From NCBI GenBank assembly GCA_963818645.1, contig CAWFTF010000001.1, positions 148,591-212,590 of the forward strand: 64,000 bases of DNA, read 5' to 3'. The notes beneath the pieces are model-generated. The model ran no database searches. It worked only from the letters and a program-made list of their open reading frames with translations, and was not told where the DNA came from. How positions within the stretch are numbered: position 1 is the stretch's first letter; every line of letters starts with the position of its first letter. Origin of the DNA: Gp6-AA40 sp963818645 (lineage in GTDB: Bacteria > Acidobacteriota > Vicinamibacteria > Vicinamibacterales > UBA2999). This document shows positions 30,040 through 39,255 of the stretch, one piece after another. A program made the position numbers and the translations under genes.

Positions 30040-30871
30040 CGCGAACGCGTTGTCCTCGGCGCAGCAGGTGCCCGCGCCGCGCGGGCAGCTGTTGACGATC
30101 GACAACCGTTACCTTCCGCCGCTCCTCATCACCAGCATCCTCGTCGGCGCCAATCTGTCGTTCGGGATTCTCGAAGGCTGGGAGCGAACAGCGCTCTCGA
30201 TCGTCGTCGCGATCGGGGCCGAGATGGTTCTCGGCCGCATCACGCACGGGAAATGGCCGCATCCCGCGAGCGCGTACATCAGCGGCATCAGTGCGGGCAT
30301 TCTCATCCGATCGCCGTTCGTGTGGCCGTACTTCTTCACGAGCTTCATCTCGATCCTGTCGAAGTACGTGCTGAGGCTGAAGGGCCGGCACATCTGGAAT
30401 CCGACGAACTTTGGCGTCAGCGCGATAGTGCTGCTCGCCCCCGCGACGGTGACGGTGTTGAGCATCCAGTGGGGCAACGCCGTCGCGCCGATGGTTGTCA
30501 TCTGGCTGCTCGGGGCGGTGATCGTATGGCGGGTCGGTCGCGCACACATCTCGGCGACCTACGTCGCCGCGTTCTTTGTCTTCTCGTTCGTTCGCAGCGC
30601 GCTGACCGGGGTGCCGTGGCTGGCGACGGTCGCGCCGATCACCGGCCCGATGTATCAACTCTTCATCTTCTTCATGATCACGGACCCGAAGACGACGGTG
30701 CGCTCGAAGAAGTGGCAGTGCGTGGTGGTCGTGATGGTGGCGTTCGTCGAGATGCTGATGCGACTGGCCGAGGTGGTCTACGCACCCTTCTACGCGCTCT
30801 TCGTGGTCGGCTCCATCGCGATGGTGATCGACATCACCCGCGAATCGCGATCAAGCCGTCGGCCATCCTGA
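30029..30871 (+). CDS. RnfD/NqrB-like membrane protein
   Basis: This 280-residue polytopic inner-membrane protein has about eight to ten hydrophobic helices and belongs to the NqrB/RnfD/RseB-type family. Family motifs are NPTNFGVSAIVLLAP and MITDPKTTVRSKKWQ. True RnfD and NqrB carry a covalent FMN on the threonine of an SGAT-like motif; I do not see that motif here, so redox activity is doubtful. No other Rnf or Nqr subunit is present. It overlaps the CRTAC1 gene by 11 bases at ATG 30029, which argues that it works with the CRTAC1/TPR proteins and not in an Rnf complex. Confidence 0.75.
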   Translation: MAGDANALSSAQQVPAPRGQLLTIDNRYLPPLLITSILVGANLSFGILEGWERTALSIVVAIGAEMVLGRITHGKWPHPASAYISGISAGILIRSPFVWPYFFTSFISILSKYVLRLKGRHIWNPTNFGVSAIVLLAPATVTVLSIQWGNAVAPMVVIWLLGAVIVWRVGRAHISATYVAAFFVFSFVRSALTGVPWLATVAPITGPMYQLFIFFMITDPKTTVRSKKWQCVVVVMVAFVEMLMRLAEVVYAPFYALFVVGSIAMVIDITRESRSSRRPS

Positions 30872-31099
30872 GGCCGATTCGCCTGGCTCCTTGACAGCTG
30901 AGTCGAAATTGGGTGCAGGGCCATGTGAATTAGTGTGCAAAACGGTGCATTCGCGCGTGGTACAAAGACTTGCTGAGCGTCGAAGTCGAGCTGGTTGTCC
31001 AAATACCGCGGCTCCGGCGTTCAGTACGAAGCGCGGTTGCTCCGGAATTTTGCTGGCCTGCGGCGAGATGCCAGTGCGACGCGCCGAACAGGAGCCTCA
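30872..31099 (+). other. Intergenic region before sensor kinase
   Basis: There is no coding sequence I can support. It should contain the promoter of the sensor kinase gene. An AGGAG at 31090-31094 precedes a TTG at 31100, which is my preferred kinase start. A sigma-54-like string near 30958-30973 has the wrong spacing by one base. No clear hairpin terminator follows the RnfD-like gene. Confidence 0.4.
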
Positions 31100-33893
31100 T
31101 TGGACCACGGCCCCCTCGGTGGGCGGACGGCTGCCAGTCCGCCAGGTATCTCCGTTCACGTCCGCGACCCCCGGTCCGGTTGGTTCTCGTCCCTTCCGCT
31201 CTTAGCTGCTTTCATCAGTCTCGCCCTCGGTGGGCTCGTCCTGTTTGGATGGGCCTTCCAGATCGAGGCCATCACTGGTCTCATTCCGGGCATCACCGCC
31301 GTGAAGGCGAGCGCTGCCACCAGCTTCATTCTCGGAGGCGCCTCGCTCCTGATGCTCGTGCGCGGACCCGGGTCTTATCTGTGGGCGCGACTCTTTGCGG
31401 CCGGCCTGCTCGTGCTGATGGGCGTCACGTGGATCGGCCACGTGCTGGCTGAAGCCGGAATCATGACGATCGAACCAGTGCGGATGGGGTTCTACGCCGC
31501 GCTCGGTTTCACGCTGCAGGGTATCGCTCTTCTCCTGCTGACCAACACACGACCGGAGGGACGATCGAAGGGCGGGGGAACGGCACTCGCCGCGGCCTTC
31601 GTCGGTTGGGCGGGGTTGATCGTCTACACCTACAGCGTCGGGATCTATTCGTGGGAGTCGGAATCGCGCATGGTGTTCACCTCACTCGGTGTCACCGTGC
31701 TCGGGCTGGGCACGGCGGCCGTCGACAGAGGCGGTCCACTTCGAGTGCTGCGGAGTGACGGACCCGGCGGTGTGCTTGCTCGATACCTGGTGCCGTTCGT
31801 TGCCATTGCACCGTTCGTCCTCGGTTGGATTCATCAGGTTGGGCGTCGCGCGGGATGGTACGAGCCGACCATCGGCGTTGCCGTTCTGACAATCGCCAGC
31901 ACCGTCCTGTTCGCATTCATCGTTGTGACCTACGCGTCACGCCTGGATCGCAGCGAAGAGCGTCGCCACTCCGCTGAACGCGTGCTGCGCGAGTCGTCCG
32001 AGTTCAATACGCAGATCGTCGCGAGCGCACAGGAGGGGATCGTTGTCGTTGACGAGCAGCGCCGCTGCGTGTTGTGGAACCCGTTCATGGAACGGCTCAC
32101 GGGCATCCCGGCACACGACGTCGTTGGAAGGCCGCTCGCGCAGGCCACGTCCTTCGGCGTGCTCTCGGAGCTGGAGTCGATGGAACGAGCGCTGGCTGGT
32201 CATCACGTCGAGGGCGACGTCGAGCGGCCGGATTCATCAGGGAGTTCTGCCTGGCTTCTGGTGACCCACACGCCACTCAAGAACACGGACGGTGGCATCA
32301 GAGGCGCGATCATCACGATTCACGACATCACCGAGCTCAAACGCGCGGAGGACGCACTGCGGGAGTCGCAGAAGCGCACGTCCACGGCGCTGGCGTCACT
32401 CGGTGTCGGTGTGTGGGAAGTCGACCTCGAGAGGCGCGCGGTCGTCTGGACGGAGAACGCGTCGCCGCTGCTCGCCTCGTCGCCAGACGCCATCCGCACG
32501 CTCGCTGACATCGTCGAGCGGATGCATCCCGACGACCGCGCGGAGACCACGTCGGCTATCGATCGGGCGATCGCGACGAAGGGCGGCTTCGATCTCGAGT
32601 CGCGCGTGGTTGTGCCAGACGGCGGCATCCGCTGGATGCGAAGCGCAGGGCGCGTCATCGCGGATCCACCAGGCAGCCACGAGCGGCTCATCGGCGTGAC
32701 GGTTGACGTGACCGGACGTCATCTTCTCGAGGCGCAGTTCCTCCAGGCACAGAAGATGGAGGCCGTGGGACAACTCGCGGGAGGAGTCGCCCACGACTTC
32801 AACAATTTACTGACCGCGATTCTGGGATACGCGGCCCTCGTCAAGGAGGGCCTGAACGATCCGTCCCGTCGAAGGAACGTGGACCAAGTCGTCAAGGCCG
32901 CGACGCGTGCCACAGCGCTCACGAGACAGTTGCTGGCGTTCAGCCGGCAGGAGGTGCCCGAGGTCACTGTCCTGAACGCGAACGAGATCGTCACGGATCT
33001 GCTCGACATGCTGCGCCGACTGATCGGCGAGCACATGACGCTGACAACGAACCTCGCCGGCCAACTCGACTCGATTCGAACCGATCGCGGCCAGCTCGAA
33101 CAGGTGATCGTGAACCTGGTCGTCAACGCCCGCGACGCCATGCCGAAGGGCGGCGGCATACGGATCGACACGGCGAACGTACACGTCGAGGCGGGTGTGA
33201 GCGCTCATGGCGGTCAGATCGCAGCTGGCGACTACGTGATGCTCTCCGTCACCGATGCCGGCGTGGGCATGAGCGAGGAAGTTCGAGCGCAGCTCTTCAA
33301 GCCGTTCTTCACGACGAAGGATCGCGGAAAGGGAACCGGACTCGGGCTGGCGACGGTTCATGGGATCGTAGCCGCCGCGCACGGTCACATCGCGGTAGAG
33401 AGCCAGCCGGGAAAGGGAGCGACCTTCCGGGTTTATTTGCCGAGAGTCGCCGGTCCCGCTTGCGAGCGGCTCGCGCCAGGCGTCGAACCGGCCGCACTGG
33501 GCGACGACTATCCACGATCGTCCGTCCTCATCGTCGAAGACGAGGAAGCCGTGCGATACCTCTCCCGTGTCATCCTCGAGCGGGCCGGCCATCGCGTGTA
33601 TGAGGCCTCGACGCCCGAACAGGCCGAATCGCTCATTTCCGACGTCGGTCAGGTCGATGTGCTCGTTGCGGACGTGATGCTGCCCAGCGGACGTGGACCT
33701 GACCTCTTCGCGCGCCTGCGCATCAGGTATCCCGCGCTCCGTGTCGTGTTCATGTCCGGGTACCTCGATGAGGACATCCTGGAAGGCGGCCCACGTCGAT
33801 CCCGCGATACGCTTCATCCAGAAGCCGTTTGCTGCCGAAGCTCTCCTCGGAAGCGTCGCCACGCTCCTGGACACCGCCGGCACAAGCGGGTGA
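31100..33893 (+). CDS. Hybrid sensor histidine kinase with PAS domains and receiver, one frameshift
   Basis: This membrane-bound sensor of about 930 residues has an N-terminal 7-8 helix region (about residues 20-290), then two PAS domains (FNTQIVASAQEGIVVVDE; a PAC-type segment WMRSAGRVI). The HisKA motif GGVAHDFNN is near residue 563. The ATPase domain has VNARDAM, DAGVGM, KPFFTTK and GKGTGLGLA. A C-terminal receiver has its phospho-acceptor Asp in VADVMLPSG near 853. The frame changes near 33785; deleting one G gives EAAHVDPAIRFIQKPFAAEAL with the conserved receiver lysine, and a stop at 33893. TTG 31100 is chosen for its AGGAG site; a longer form from 30995 is possible. Its target is unknown. 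Confidence 0.8.
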
Positions 33894-33941
33894 TACACTC
33901 CCGAACCCTGATCGGGTCTCCGGCTCATCCGGAGCGGCATC

Positions 33942-34433
33942 ATGGCGCCTTCTCGGCTTCAGCGATTCACGGACGCACAGGACCAGGCGGTGTCTGGTTT
34001 CCAGTCAGCCCTGTCGGAAATACACGCCGGCGGAAAACGCAGTCACTGGATCTGGTACGTCTTCCCGCAGCTCTTCGGGATGGGGCATTCGGTTGCCTCG
34101 CGCACGTACGGGCTCGACGGTGTGGAAGAGGCAGCGGAGTACCTGCGCGATCCGCTGCTCCGCTCACGATTGCTGACGATCGCGTCGGCGGTCGCCGAAC
34201 AGCTCGCCGGTAAGCGTGTGACGTTGTTGCACCTGATGGGGTCGTCGATCGACGCGTCGAAACTCGTTTCGTCGATGACGTTGTTCCAGCACGTCGCAAA
34301 GCGGTTGCACGACGCGGAAGGTCTCGACGAATACGCCTCGCTCGAGGGTGCGGCAAAGACGATCCTCGCGCGTGCCGCGACGGAAGGCTATCCACCTTGT
34401 CAGTTCACGTTGAACACCCTGGCGAATCAGTAG
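33942..34433 (+). CDS. DUF1810 family protein
   Basis: This is a 163-residue cytosolic protein, full length for DUF1810. Family motifs are LQRFTDAQD, GGKRSHWIWYVFPQLFGMG and SSIDASKLVSSMTLF. It has no membrane helix or signal peptide. The conserved W-I-W-Y-V-F-P-Q-x-x-G-x-G is the core signature. The biochemical function is not known to me. GGAG lies upstream of ATG 33942. It ends 8 bases before the stop of the convergent flavoenzyme gene. Confidence 0.85.
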   Translation: MAPSRLQRFTDAQDQAVSGFQSALSEIHAGGKRSHWIWYVFPQLFGMGHSVASRTYGLDGVEEAAEYLRDPLLRSRLLTIASAVAEQLAGKRVTLLHLMGSSIDASKLVSSMTLFQHVAKRLHDAEGLDEYASLEGAAKTILARAATEGYPPCQFTLNTLANQ

Positions 34434-34441
34434 CTCAACGT

Positions 34442-35591
34442 TCAGTAGATCGGGGTATTCGGCGGCAAACCGCACAAGACGCGCCCGTACAGTTCGAGCG
34501 CCGTCTGCGTGTGCATGATCGCGTGATTGGCGAGTGCCTGCACATCGCGCTGAAAGCGCTGAATCGGCACGTGCGTCTGGATCGACGAGGCGCCGCTCGC
34601 GTAGAACAGCGTGTCCACCGCCTGGCGGGCCAGGCCCATCGCGTAGGCGATGTGGGCCCGTGACCTGATACGCGCATCGACAGACATCGGGCCGCCGGTC
34701 AGTTGATCGAGCAACGCGGACGCCTTGCGAACGTGGGCGTCGGCGGAATCGAGTGTCAGGACCGCTTCCGCAACCTGCAGATGCGTGACAGCCGCCTCCG
34801 ACTTGTTCGTGTAGAACGTGTAGGCGATGCCACGCCCGGGCAGGCGTGCGCGGAATGTCTCGAGTGCACCCCGTGCCATTCCGAGCGGCGTGCCGCCGGC
34901 GTTGACTGTCAGCACGGGAGATAACGGATAGTTGAAATACTGATTCGCCGCATTGTGCCGACCGGTTGGATAGCGGGCCTCGAGCATGTCAGGCAGCGGC
35001 ATACAGCGATACGCGGGGACGAAGACGTTCTCAGCCACTATCGTGTTGCTGCCCGTCGCGGACATCCCGGTCGCATACCAGTCGTCCACGATCGTGAGGT
35101 CACGGCTTCGGGCGATGACGCACGTCGGGCATCGCGTCCGCACCTGAGCCGACGACTGCGTTCAAGACGGTCCACTTCGCCCCATGGCAGCCGGTGTTGA
35201 ATCCCCACCGGCCGTTGACGACGAGTCCTCCGTCCTTCGTCGTAGCGGTCCCGGTTGGTGAGAAGACGCCGCTGATGCGCGGATCGCCGTCCGCGAAGAT
35301 CTCCTCTTGCGCCTGATCGGGAAAGGTTGCGGCCAGCCACGACATGGCGCTGTAAATCGTCGCCACCCATGAGGTGGACGGACAACCGCGAGCCAGGTGG
35401 GCCAGGACATCGCATTGCGTCTGGAAGTCCACCTCGGCGCCGCCGAATCGCTTCGGTGCCGTCATCAGGAAGACACCGGCTTTGCTGAGCGCATCGAAGC
35501 TGTCGTCCGATACCCGTCGCGCCTGTTCGGCCGCGGACGCGCGCTCCGCAAGCAGGGGGACGAGTGCTGCAGCTCGATCGACGACCGTCAT
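34442..35591 (-). CDS. Acyl-CoA-dehydrogenase-fold flavin enzyme (HsaA-like monooxygenase), one frameshift
   Basis: This protein of about 382 residues has the acyl-CoA dehydrogenase fold of group D flavin monooxygenases, which hydroxylate aromatic or steroid phenols using reduced flavin from a partner reductase. Readable motifs are KRFGGAEVDFQTQCDVLAHL, PSTSWVATIYS, VNGRWGFNTGCHGAKW, DDWYATGMSATGSNTIV and QRFQRDVQALANHA. The frame changes near 35118; removing one C gives ADAMPTCVIARSRDL and joins the two halves. No flavin reductase is adjacent. ATG 35591 is the only sensible start. The substrate cannot be told from context. Confidence 0.75.
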
Positions 35592-35600
35592 GCGGCGATT

Positions 35601-35786
35601 CTACTCGGAACCGTCGGCTCGTTTGAGATCGACGTAGCGCTCACCATCGCTGCGATACACACGGACGCGCCACGGATTGCAGCACACCTCGCAGTCCTGG
35701 ACGAACGTGCCGCGCACGTCGGGCTCGACGTAGATCTCGACTTCCTCTCCGCAGTACGGACAGGTGACGATGAAGGAGTCGTCCAT
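35601..35786 (-). CDS. CPXCG-motif cysteine-rich mini-protein
   Basis: This 61-residue cytosolic zinc-ribbon-like protein has CPYC at residues 9-12 and CEVC at 32-35, with a following CNPW. The layout of paired cysteines, the EEVEIYVEPD segment and NPWRVRV match the CPXCG family of small proteins. It probably binds one zinc ion. It starts directly after the stop of the MscS gene (35787), so the two are co-transcribed. Function is not known. Confidence 0.8.
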   Translation of the reverse strand: MDDSFIVTCPYCGEEVEIYVEPDVRGTFVQDCEVCCNPWRVRVYRSDGERYVDLKRADGSE

Positions 35787-36941
35787 TCAGGCTTTTTCGA
35801 CAGCCGAGAGGTCTTCGTCGCGCGACCGTTGACCGGCTCTCGTGAGTCGCACGGTGACCGGCCGCGGTGGGAACTGCACACCGCGTGACTCGAATGCGAT
35901 CTTGATTCGTCGCCGAAGCTCACGGCCCACGGTCCATTGTTGAATGGGCACCGTCTTGATGCGAACCCTCAGCAGGACCGACGACTCGCCGAAGGCCTCG
36001 ACGCCGAGGACCTCGAGCGGTTCCAGGATTTTCGGGCCGTGCACCGGATCGGTGCGCAACTCGTTCGCCACCGATCGCAGGATGTCCTCGACGGCGTCGA
36101 CGTTTTCCTCGTACGGGATGTTGATGTCGAGCACCGCGTACGAGTAGTCCTTCGTCATGTTCGAGAGCTCGTTGATCACGCCGTTCGGGATCACGTGCAC
36201 CGTCCCGTCCTGGCTGCGCAGCGCGATCGTCCGCAGGCGAATGGCTTCCACCAGACCCGACTTGCCGTTGATCGAGACGACGTCTCCGAGGCGAACCTGA
36301 TCCTCCAGGATCAGAAAGAACCCGGCGATGACGTCACGAACGAGATTCTGCGCGCCAAAACCGACGGCGAGGCCGGCGATGCCGGCGCCGGTCAGAATCG
36401 GACGAATGTCCACGTTGAACAGCGAGAGCGCCATCAACGTCGCGACGCCCAGGACGAGCAGTGTCGCCACCACTCGCAAGAGTTGACCGAGCGTCTGAAT
36501 TCGCTTCTTTCTCTCCAGCAGACCCATCTCGCTGCCGTCGCGCGACACGAGGAAGATCTGCAGACTGTCGATCAGGAAATGAGTGCCGCGAGCGATCAGA
36601 TACGCGCTCGTCGCAATGACGATGAGGCGAAGGCCAGGGCCGAGCAGCCAGGCCACCATCTCCTCGACGGACAACCTCGGTGAGCCTCGGACGCCAAGGC
36701 CTCGCAGCATGACGAGACTGGCTGCGAGGAACGCGATGAACCAGAGCGTCGAGCGGACGAACTTCGTGAGACGCTTGGCGAAGGCCGTCGCCTCCTCGAA
36801 CAACGCTTCCTGTTCGTGACGGGCGGCGAAGCGCTCGATGGCGCGGGTGGCCGCTCGTAGCAGCAGCCAGACAGCAATGGCGGCTGCAATAGCAGCGGCC
36901 ACAAGCGGGATCATCGTCAAGTAGGTATTGGCGTCGGGCAT
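35787..36941 (-). CDS. MscS-type mechanosensitive channel
   Basis: This 384-residue inner-membrane protein releases ions and solutes on hypo-osmotic shock. It has an extra N-terminal helix (IPLVAAAIAAAIAVWLLL), more helices at about 60-135, the pore helix with LTGAGIAGLAVGFGAQNLVRD, then the beta domain (EDQVRLGDVVSINGKSGLVE, VHVIPNG) and a C-terminal alpha/beta part. ATG 36941 opens 2 bases after a small hairpin. It is upstream of the CPXCG gene in the same operon. The nearby compatible-solute genes fit a role in osmotic balance. Confidence 0.85.
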   Translation of the reverse strand: MPDANTYLTMIPLVAAAIAAAIAVWLLLRAATRAIERFAARHEQEALFEEATAFAKRLTKFVRSTLWFIAFLAASLVMLRGLGVRGSPRLSVEEMVAWLLGPGLRLIVIATSAYLIARGTHFLIDSLQIFLVSRDGSEMGLLERKKRIQTLGQLLRVVATLLVLGVATLMALSLFNVDIRPILTGAGIAGLAVGFGAQNLVRDVIAGFFLILEDQVRLGDVVSINGKSGLVEAIRLRTIALRSQDGTVHVIPNGVINELSNMTKDYSYAVLDINIPYEENVDAVEDILRSVANELRTDPVHGPKILEPLEVLGVEAFGESSVLLRVRIKTVPIQQWTVGRELRRRIKIAFESRGVQFPPRPVTVRLTRAGQRSRDEDLSAVEKA

Positions 36942-36943
36942 GC

Positions 36944-36955
36944 GGGCTGAAGCCC
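36944..36955. repeat. Small GGGCT..AGCCC hairpin next to a start codon
   Basis: GGGCT at 36944-36948 and AGCCC at 36951-36955 form a tight hairpin 2 bases upstream of the MscS ATG, between it and a GGGG that could be its ribosome binding site. Such a position could affect translation initiation. The same kind of short palindrome is frequent in GC-rich genomes, so chance is possible. Confidence 0.35.
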
Positions 36956-37018
36956 CTACACCAGTCTACCCTCCAGCTCTTTGAGGATCGGAAGGGGGAA
37001 ATTTCGCGGGAGTGGGAG

Positions 37019-37204
37019 TTACAACGAGCCGACTTTGGAGTCGAAGCGAGCTCGATCGTTCAACCAGTCATCGCTCATCACCATCGTCGTTGGCCGTTGC
37101 CACCAGCGCAAAACGACGGCTGTCGTAGTCGACAGCAGTCCCAGCACAGCCAGCGTAAATAGCGAGGTTACAGGAGCTTGGAGTTTTTCAACGTGGACGG
37201 CCAT
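37019..37204 (-). CDS. Possible small membrane protein
   Basis: This 61-residue frame (MAVHVEKLQAPVTSLFTLAV...) contains one plausible membrane helix (VTSLFTLAVLGLLSTTTAVVL) followed by a basic, then mixed, tail. It lies in the only non-coding gap of about 300 bases here, between two MscS-type genes on the same strand. No convincing ribosome binding site precedes its ATG. I know of no family. The remainder of the gap shows nothing else I can support. Confidence 0.35.
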   Translation of the reverse strand: MAVHVEKLQAPVTSLFTLAVLGLLSTTTAVVLRWWQRPTTMVMSDDWLNDRARFDSKVGSL

Positions 37205-37246
37205 ATTGCACGCTACTTCAATCCATGTGCCAGTGTTTCGCCTCGG

Positions 37247-37949
37247 CTAGAGATGCGAAATTTCATCGGCGCTCGACCTCGGCTGCTCCGGGAACTGGTG
37301 CTCGAGGATGCGCTTGGCGATGCCTCCACCCCCGATGCCGAACGCGATCGCCACGGCCAGACTCAAGGCGCCGAATGCGATTGCAAACGCCGTCAGGACC
37401 ACCGTTCGCGCTACCGCGATCTGCTCGAGCGCCATTGCGCCCGTCAGAATCAGAATCAACCAACGAACGGCTCCGCTCAGCAGCCGAGGTGACGGCACGC
37501 GTCCGTTGACGGCTGCCAACAGAGTAGCGCGCCACGCGAAGTTCGCCACCACAAATCCAATGATGAGGATCACCACGGCGAGCAGAAGTCGCGGCACGAA
37601 GGCCCAGAAGCTCGCCAGCAGCCCCTGAAGAGAGGTGAACCCGAGCACGTCGATTCCCGACAGCAGGAACCCCAGCCACACGAGCCAGAAGACGATGGCG
37701 CCGAGCAACACATCCGCTGGAGGAAGGTCTGCCGTCTTCAGGAGCGGCGTGACGCCGAACCGCTCGGCCGCCACGTTGATCCGCAGCCATCCGGCCACTG
37801 CGCGGACCATCGTCCGCAGCAGCATAGCGATGAGCCATCCGACGATGATGATGGCCAGCGTCGTGACCATGCGCGGCAGGAAACACCGCGAGTGATTCGA
37901 CGAAGTTCGTTCCGGCCTGCCTGATGGCGTTTGCGATCATCTGAGCCAT
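37247..37949 (-). CDS. Small MscS-related membrane protein (TM-helix repeats), one frameshift
   Basis: This protein of about 233 residues has five to six hydrophobic helices with the conserved 'TM helix' repeats found in small mechanosensitive-channel-like proteins (RMVTTLAIIIVGWLIAMLLR; FVPRLLLAVVILIIGFVVA). It lacks the cytosolic beta domain of full MscS. A later segment AVAIAFGIGGGGIAKRILE mimics the MscS pore end. The first 23 codons (MAQMIANAIRQAGTNFVESL) are in another frame; deleting one C near 37880 joins them. Role in osmotic adaptation is inferred from relatives and neighbours. Confidence 0.7.
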
Positions 37950-37980
37950 GGCTCACCTCGGACGCGCGATGCGCGCGCCA

Positions 37981-39243
37981 TTAAACACGGTTCCAGCGCT
38001 GAACCAGGTCTGGCTTCGACCGTTCGAATTCGCGGCACAGGTTTTCAAGAGCCTCGTCCACCACTGGCTCGGGGGACGTGGCGTACTGCCGGAGGAACGA
38101 TCCTGTCCGGCCGAGATACAACGGCGCGAGCGCCTGCACGATGTGCTCGCGTCGCATCACACCGCCACGATACGCGAGCAGGAACTCGTACACGGTCGAC
38201 ACCCACAGCGGATCGGGATATCGCAGGCGGGCGGGCTGCTTCTCAGCCAGCGCCTCGAGATTCGCCAGTGTCTCTGCGCTCAGGATGTCTTGCAGCACCG
38301 ACCGAAGATTCTCGACGTCAAGCGCGAACGCTTCCGTCAGACGTGTGCCGTCGACGACGGGCGGTTCGACTGCGACAGTTGGCGGCGGGCTCACCAACGG
38401 CATCGGCTCCGCTCCATTCCTGCCAAGCCAATACGGGGCGTGCCGCTCGAGGCAGGCGAAGGCTGAGTCCACGACCTGCGCGAACAGCTCTCCGAATGGC
38501 GTTCGCGTTGGTGTGGCAGGGTGCGGACTGAGTCCCGTTTGACAACACCGGAATCCTTTCGCGAGTGCCTCCGCAGTGACCCAGAGATCGATGCCGACGC
38601 GACCGAGCTCGGTGTCCCACACGTCCTGTTCGAGGCAATGACTCACGAATCGATGCGAGCATCCGAATTCCGGCGCGACCGGATCACGCACCTGCCAGCC
38701 GTACGCGGCGCGCATCAACGGGCGCACGAGTTGCGTGACGAGCGGGCCCTCGAGAGGATGACGCTGATACACCGGCGCGACATAGTCGAACTGCTGATCG
38801 CGAACGGGCCGGATCAGCGCAGCGACCCCTTCGGGTGTGATCCCGGTCACGTCGGCATTCAGCACCGCCACCGCCCGCGCCTGGATCAAGTCCGCCGCCG
38901 TCATGATCTGCCGGAGTGCGTTCCCCTTGCCCGGCACGCCGTGGTACGGGGTACTGATGCGATGCACCGTCCGCAGCGAGTGAGACACGGTGACGGTCTC
39001 CGTGTCGTCGGCCGACGCATTGCGTACGAGACTCGGCGTCCCGTCGTCCGATCCGCCATCCGAGTTGATGAGCACTGAACGGTCGCGCGGGAAGTACCGT
39101 GCGAACGCCTGGTGAACGGCTTTGACGACGGGGCGAATAGTGCCGGCATTGTTCAGCGTGGGCACGCCGACGAGGACGTCGACGTGGCCGACTGCCATCA
39201 GGTGATGGAGCAGTTCGTCCGAAAGCACACTGTCCTGAGCCAC
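37981..39243 (-). CDS. Glycosyltransferase, glucosylglycerate-synthase-like
   Basis: This 420-residue GT-A fold enzyme probably transfers glucose from a nucleotide sugar to glycerate or phosphoglycerate, making an osmolyte. The opening VLVGVPTLNNAGTIRPVV and INSDGGSDDGT are nucleotide-binding motifs, VLNADVTGITP is the DxD-like site, and GVPGKGNALR is the loop found in GpgS/GgS families (GT81-like). The last 150 residues form a helical extension. It starts at GTG 39243, 12 bases after the trehalose synthase stop, so it belongs to the same operon. Donor and acceptor are inferred; another polyol acceptor is possible. Confidence 0.55.
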   Translation of the reverse strand: MAQDSVLSDELLHHLMAVGHVDVLVGVPTLNNAGTIRPVVKAVHQAFARYFPRDRSVLINSDGGSDDGTPSLVRNASADDTETVTVSHSLRTVHRISTPYHGVPGKGNALRQIMTAADLIQARAVAVLNADVTGITPEGVAALIRPVRDQQFDYVAPVYQRHPLEGPLVTQLVRPLMRAAYGWQVRDPVAPEFGCSHRFVSHCLEQDVWDTELGRVGIDLWVTAEALAKGFRCCQTGLSPHPATPTRTPFGELFAQVVDSAFACLERHAPYWLGRNGAEPMPLVSPPPTVAVEPPVVDGTRLTEAFALDVENLRSVLQDILSAETLANLEALAEKQPARLRYPDPLWVSTVYEFLLAYRGGVMRREHIVQALAPLYLGRTGSFLRQYATSPEPVVDEALENLCREFERSKPDLVQRWNRV

Positions 39244-39255
39244 AGCGTATCCGCG

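Noticed and set aside
30029..30871. Complete Rnf or Nqr electron-transport complex
   Set aside because: Only one RnfD/NqrB-like gene is present, without the covalent-flavin motif and without any other subunit.
30958..30973. Sigma-54-like promoter string (TGGTAC...TTGCT)
   Set aside because: The spacing between GG and GC is 11 bases instead of 10, and no enhancer-binding activator gene is near. Given the many one-base insertions here it cannot be fully excluded, but it is not supportable.
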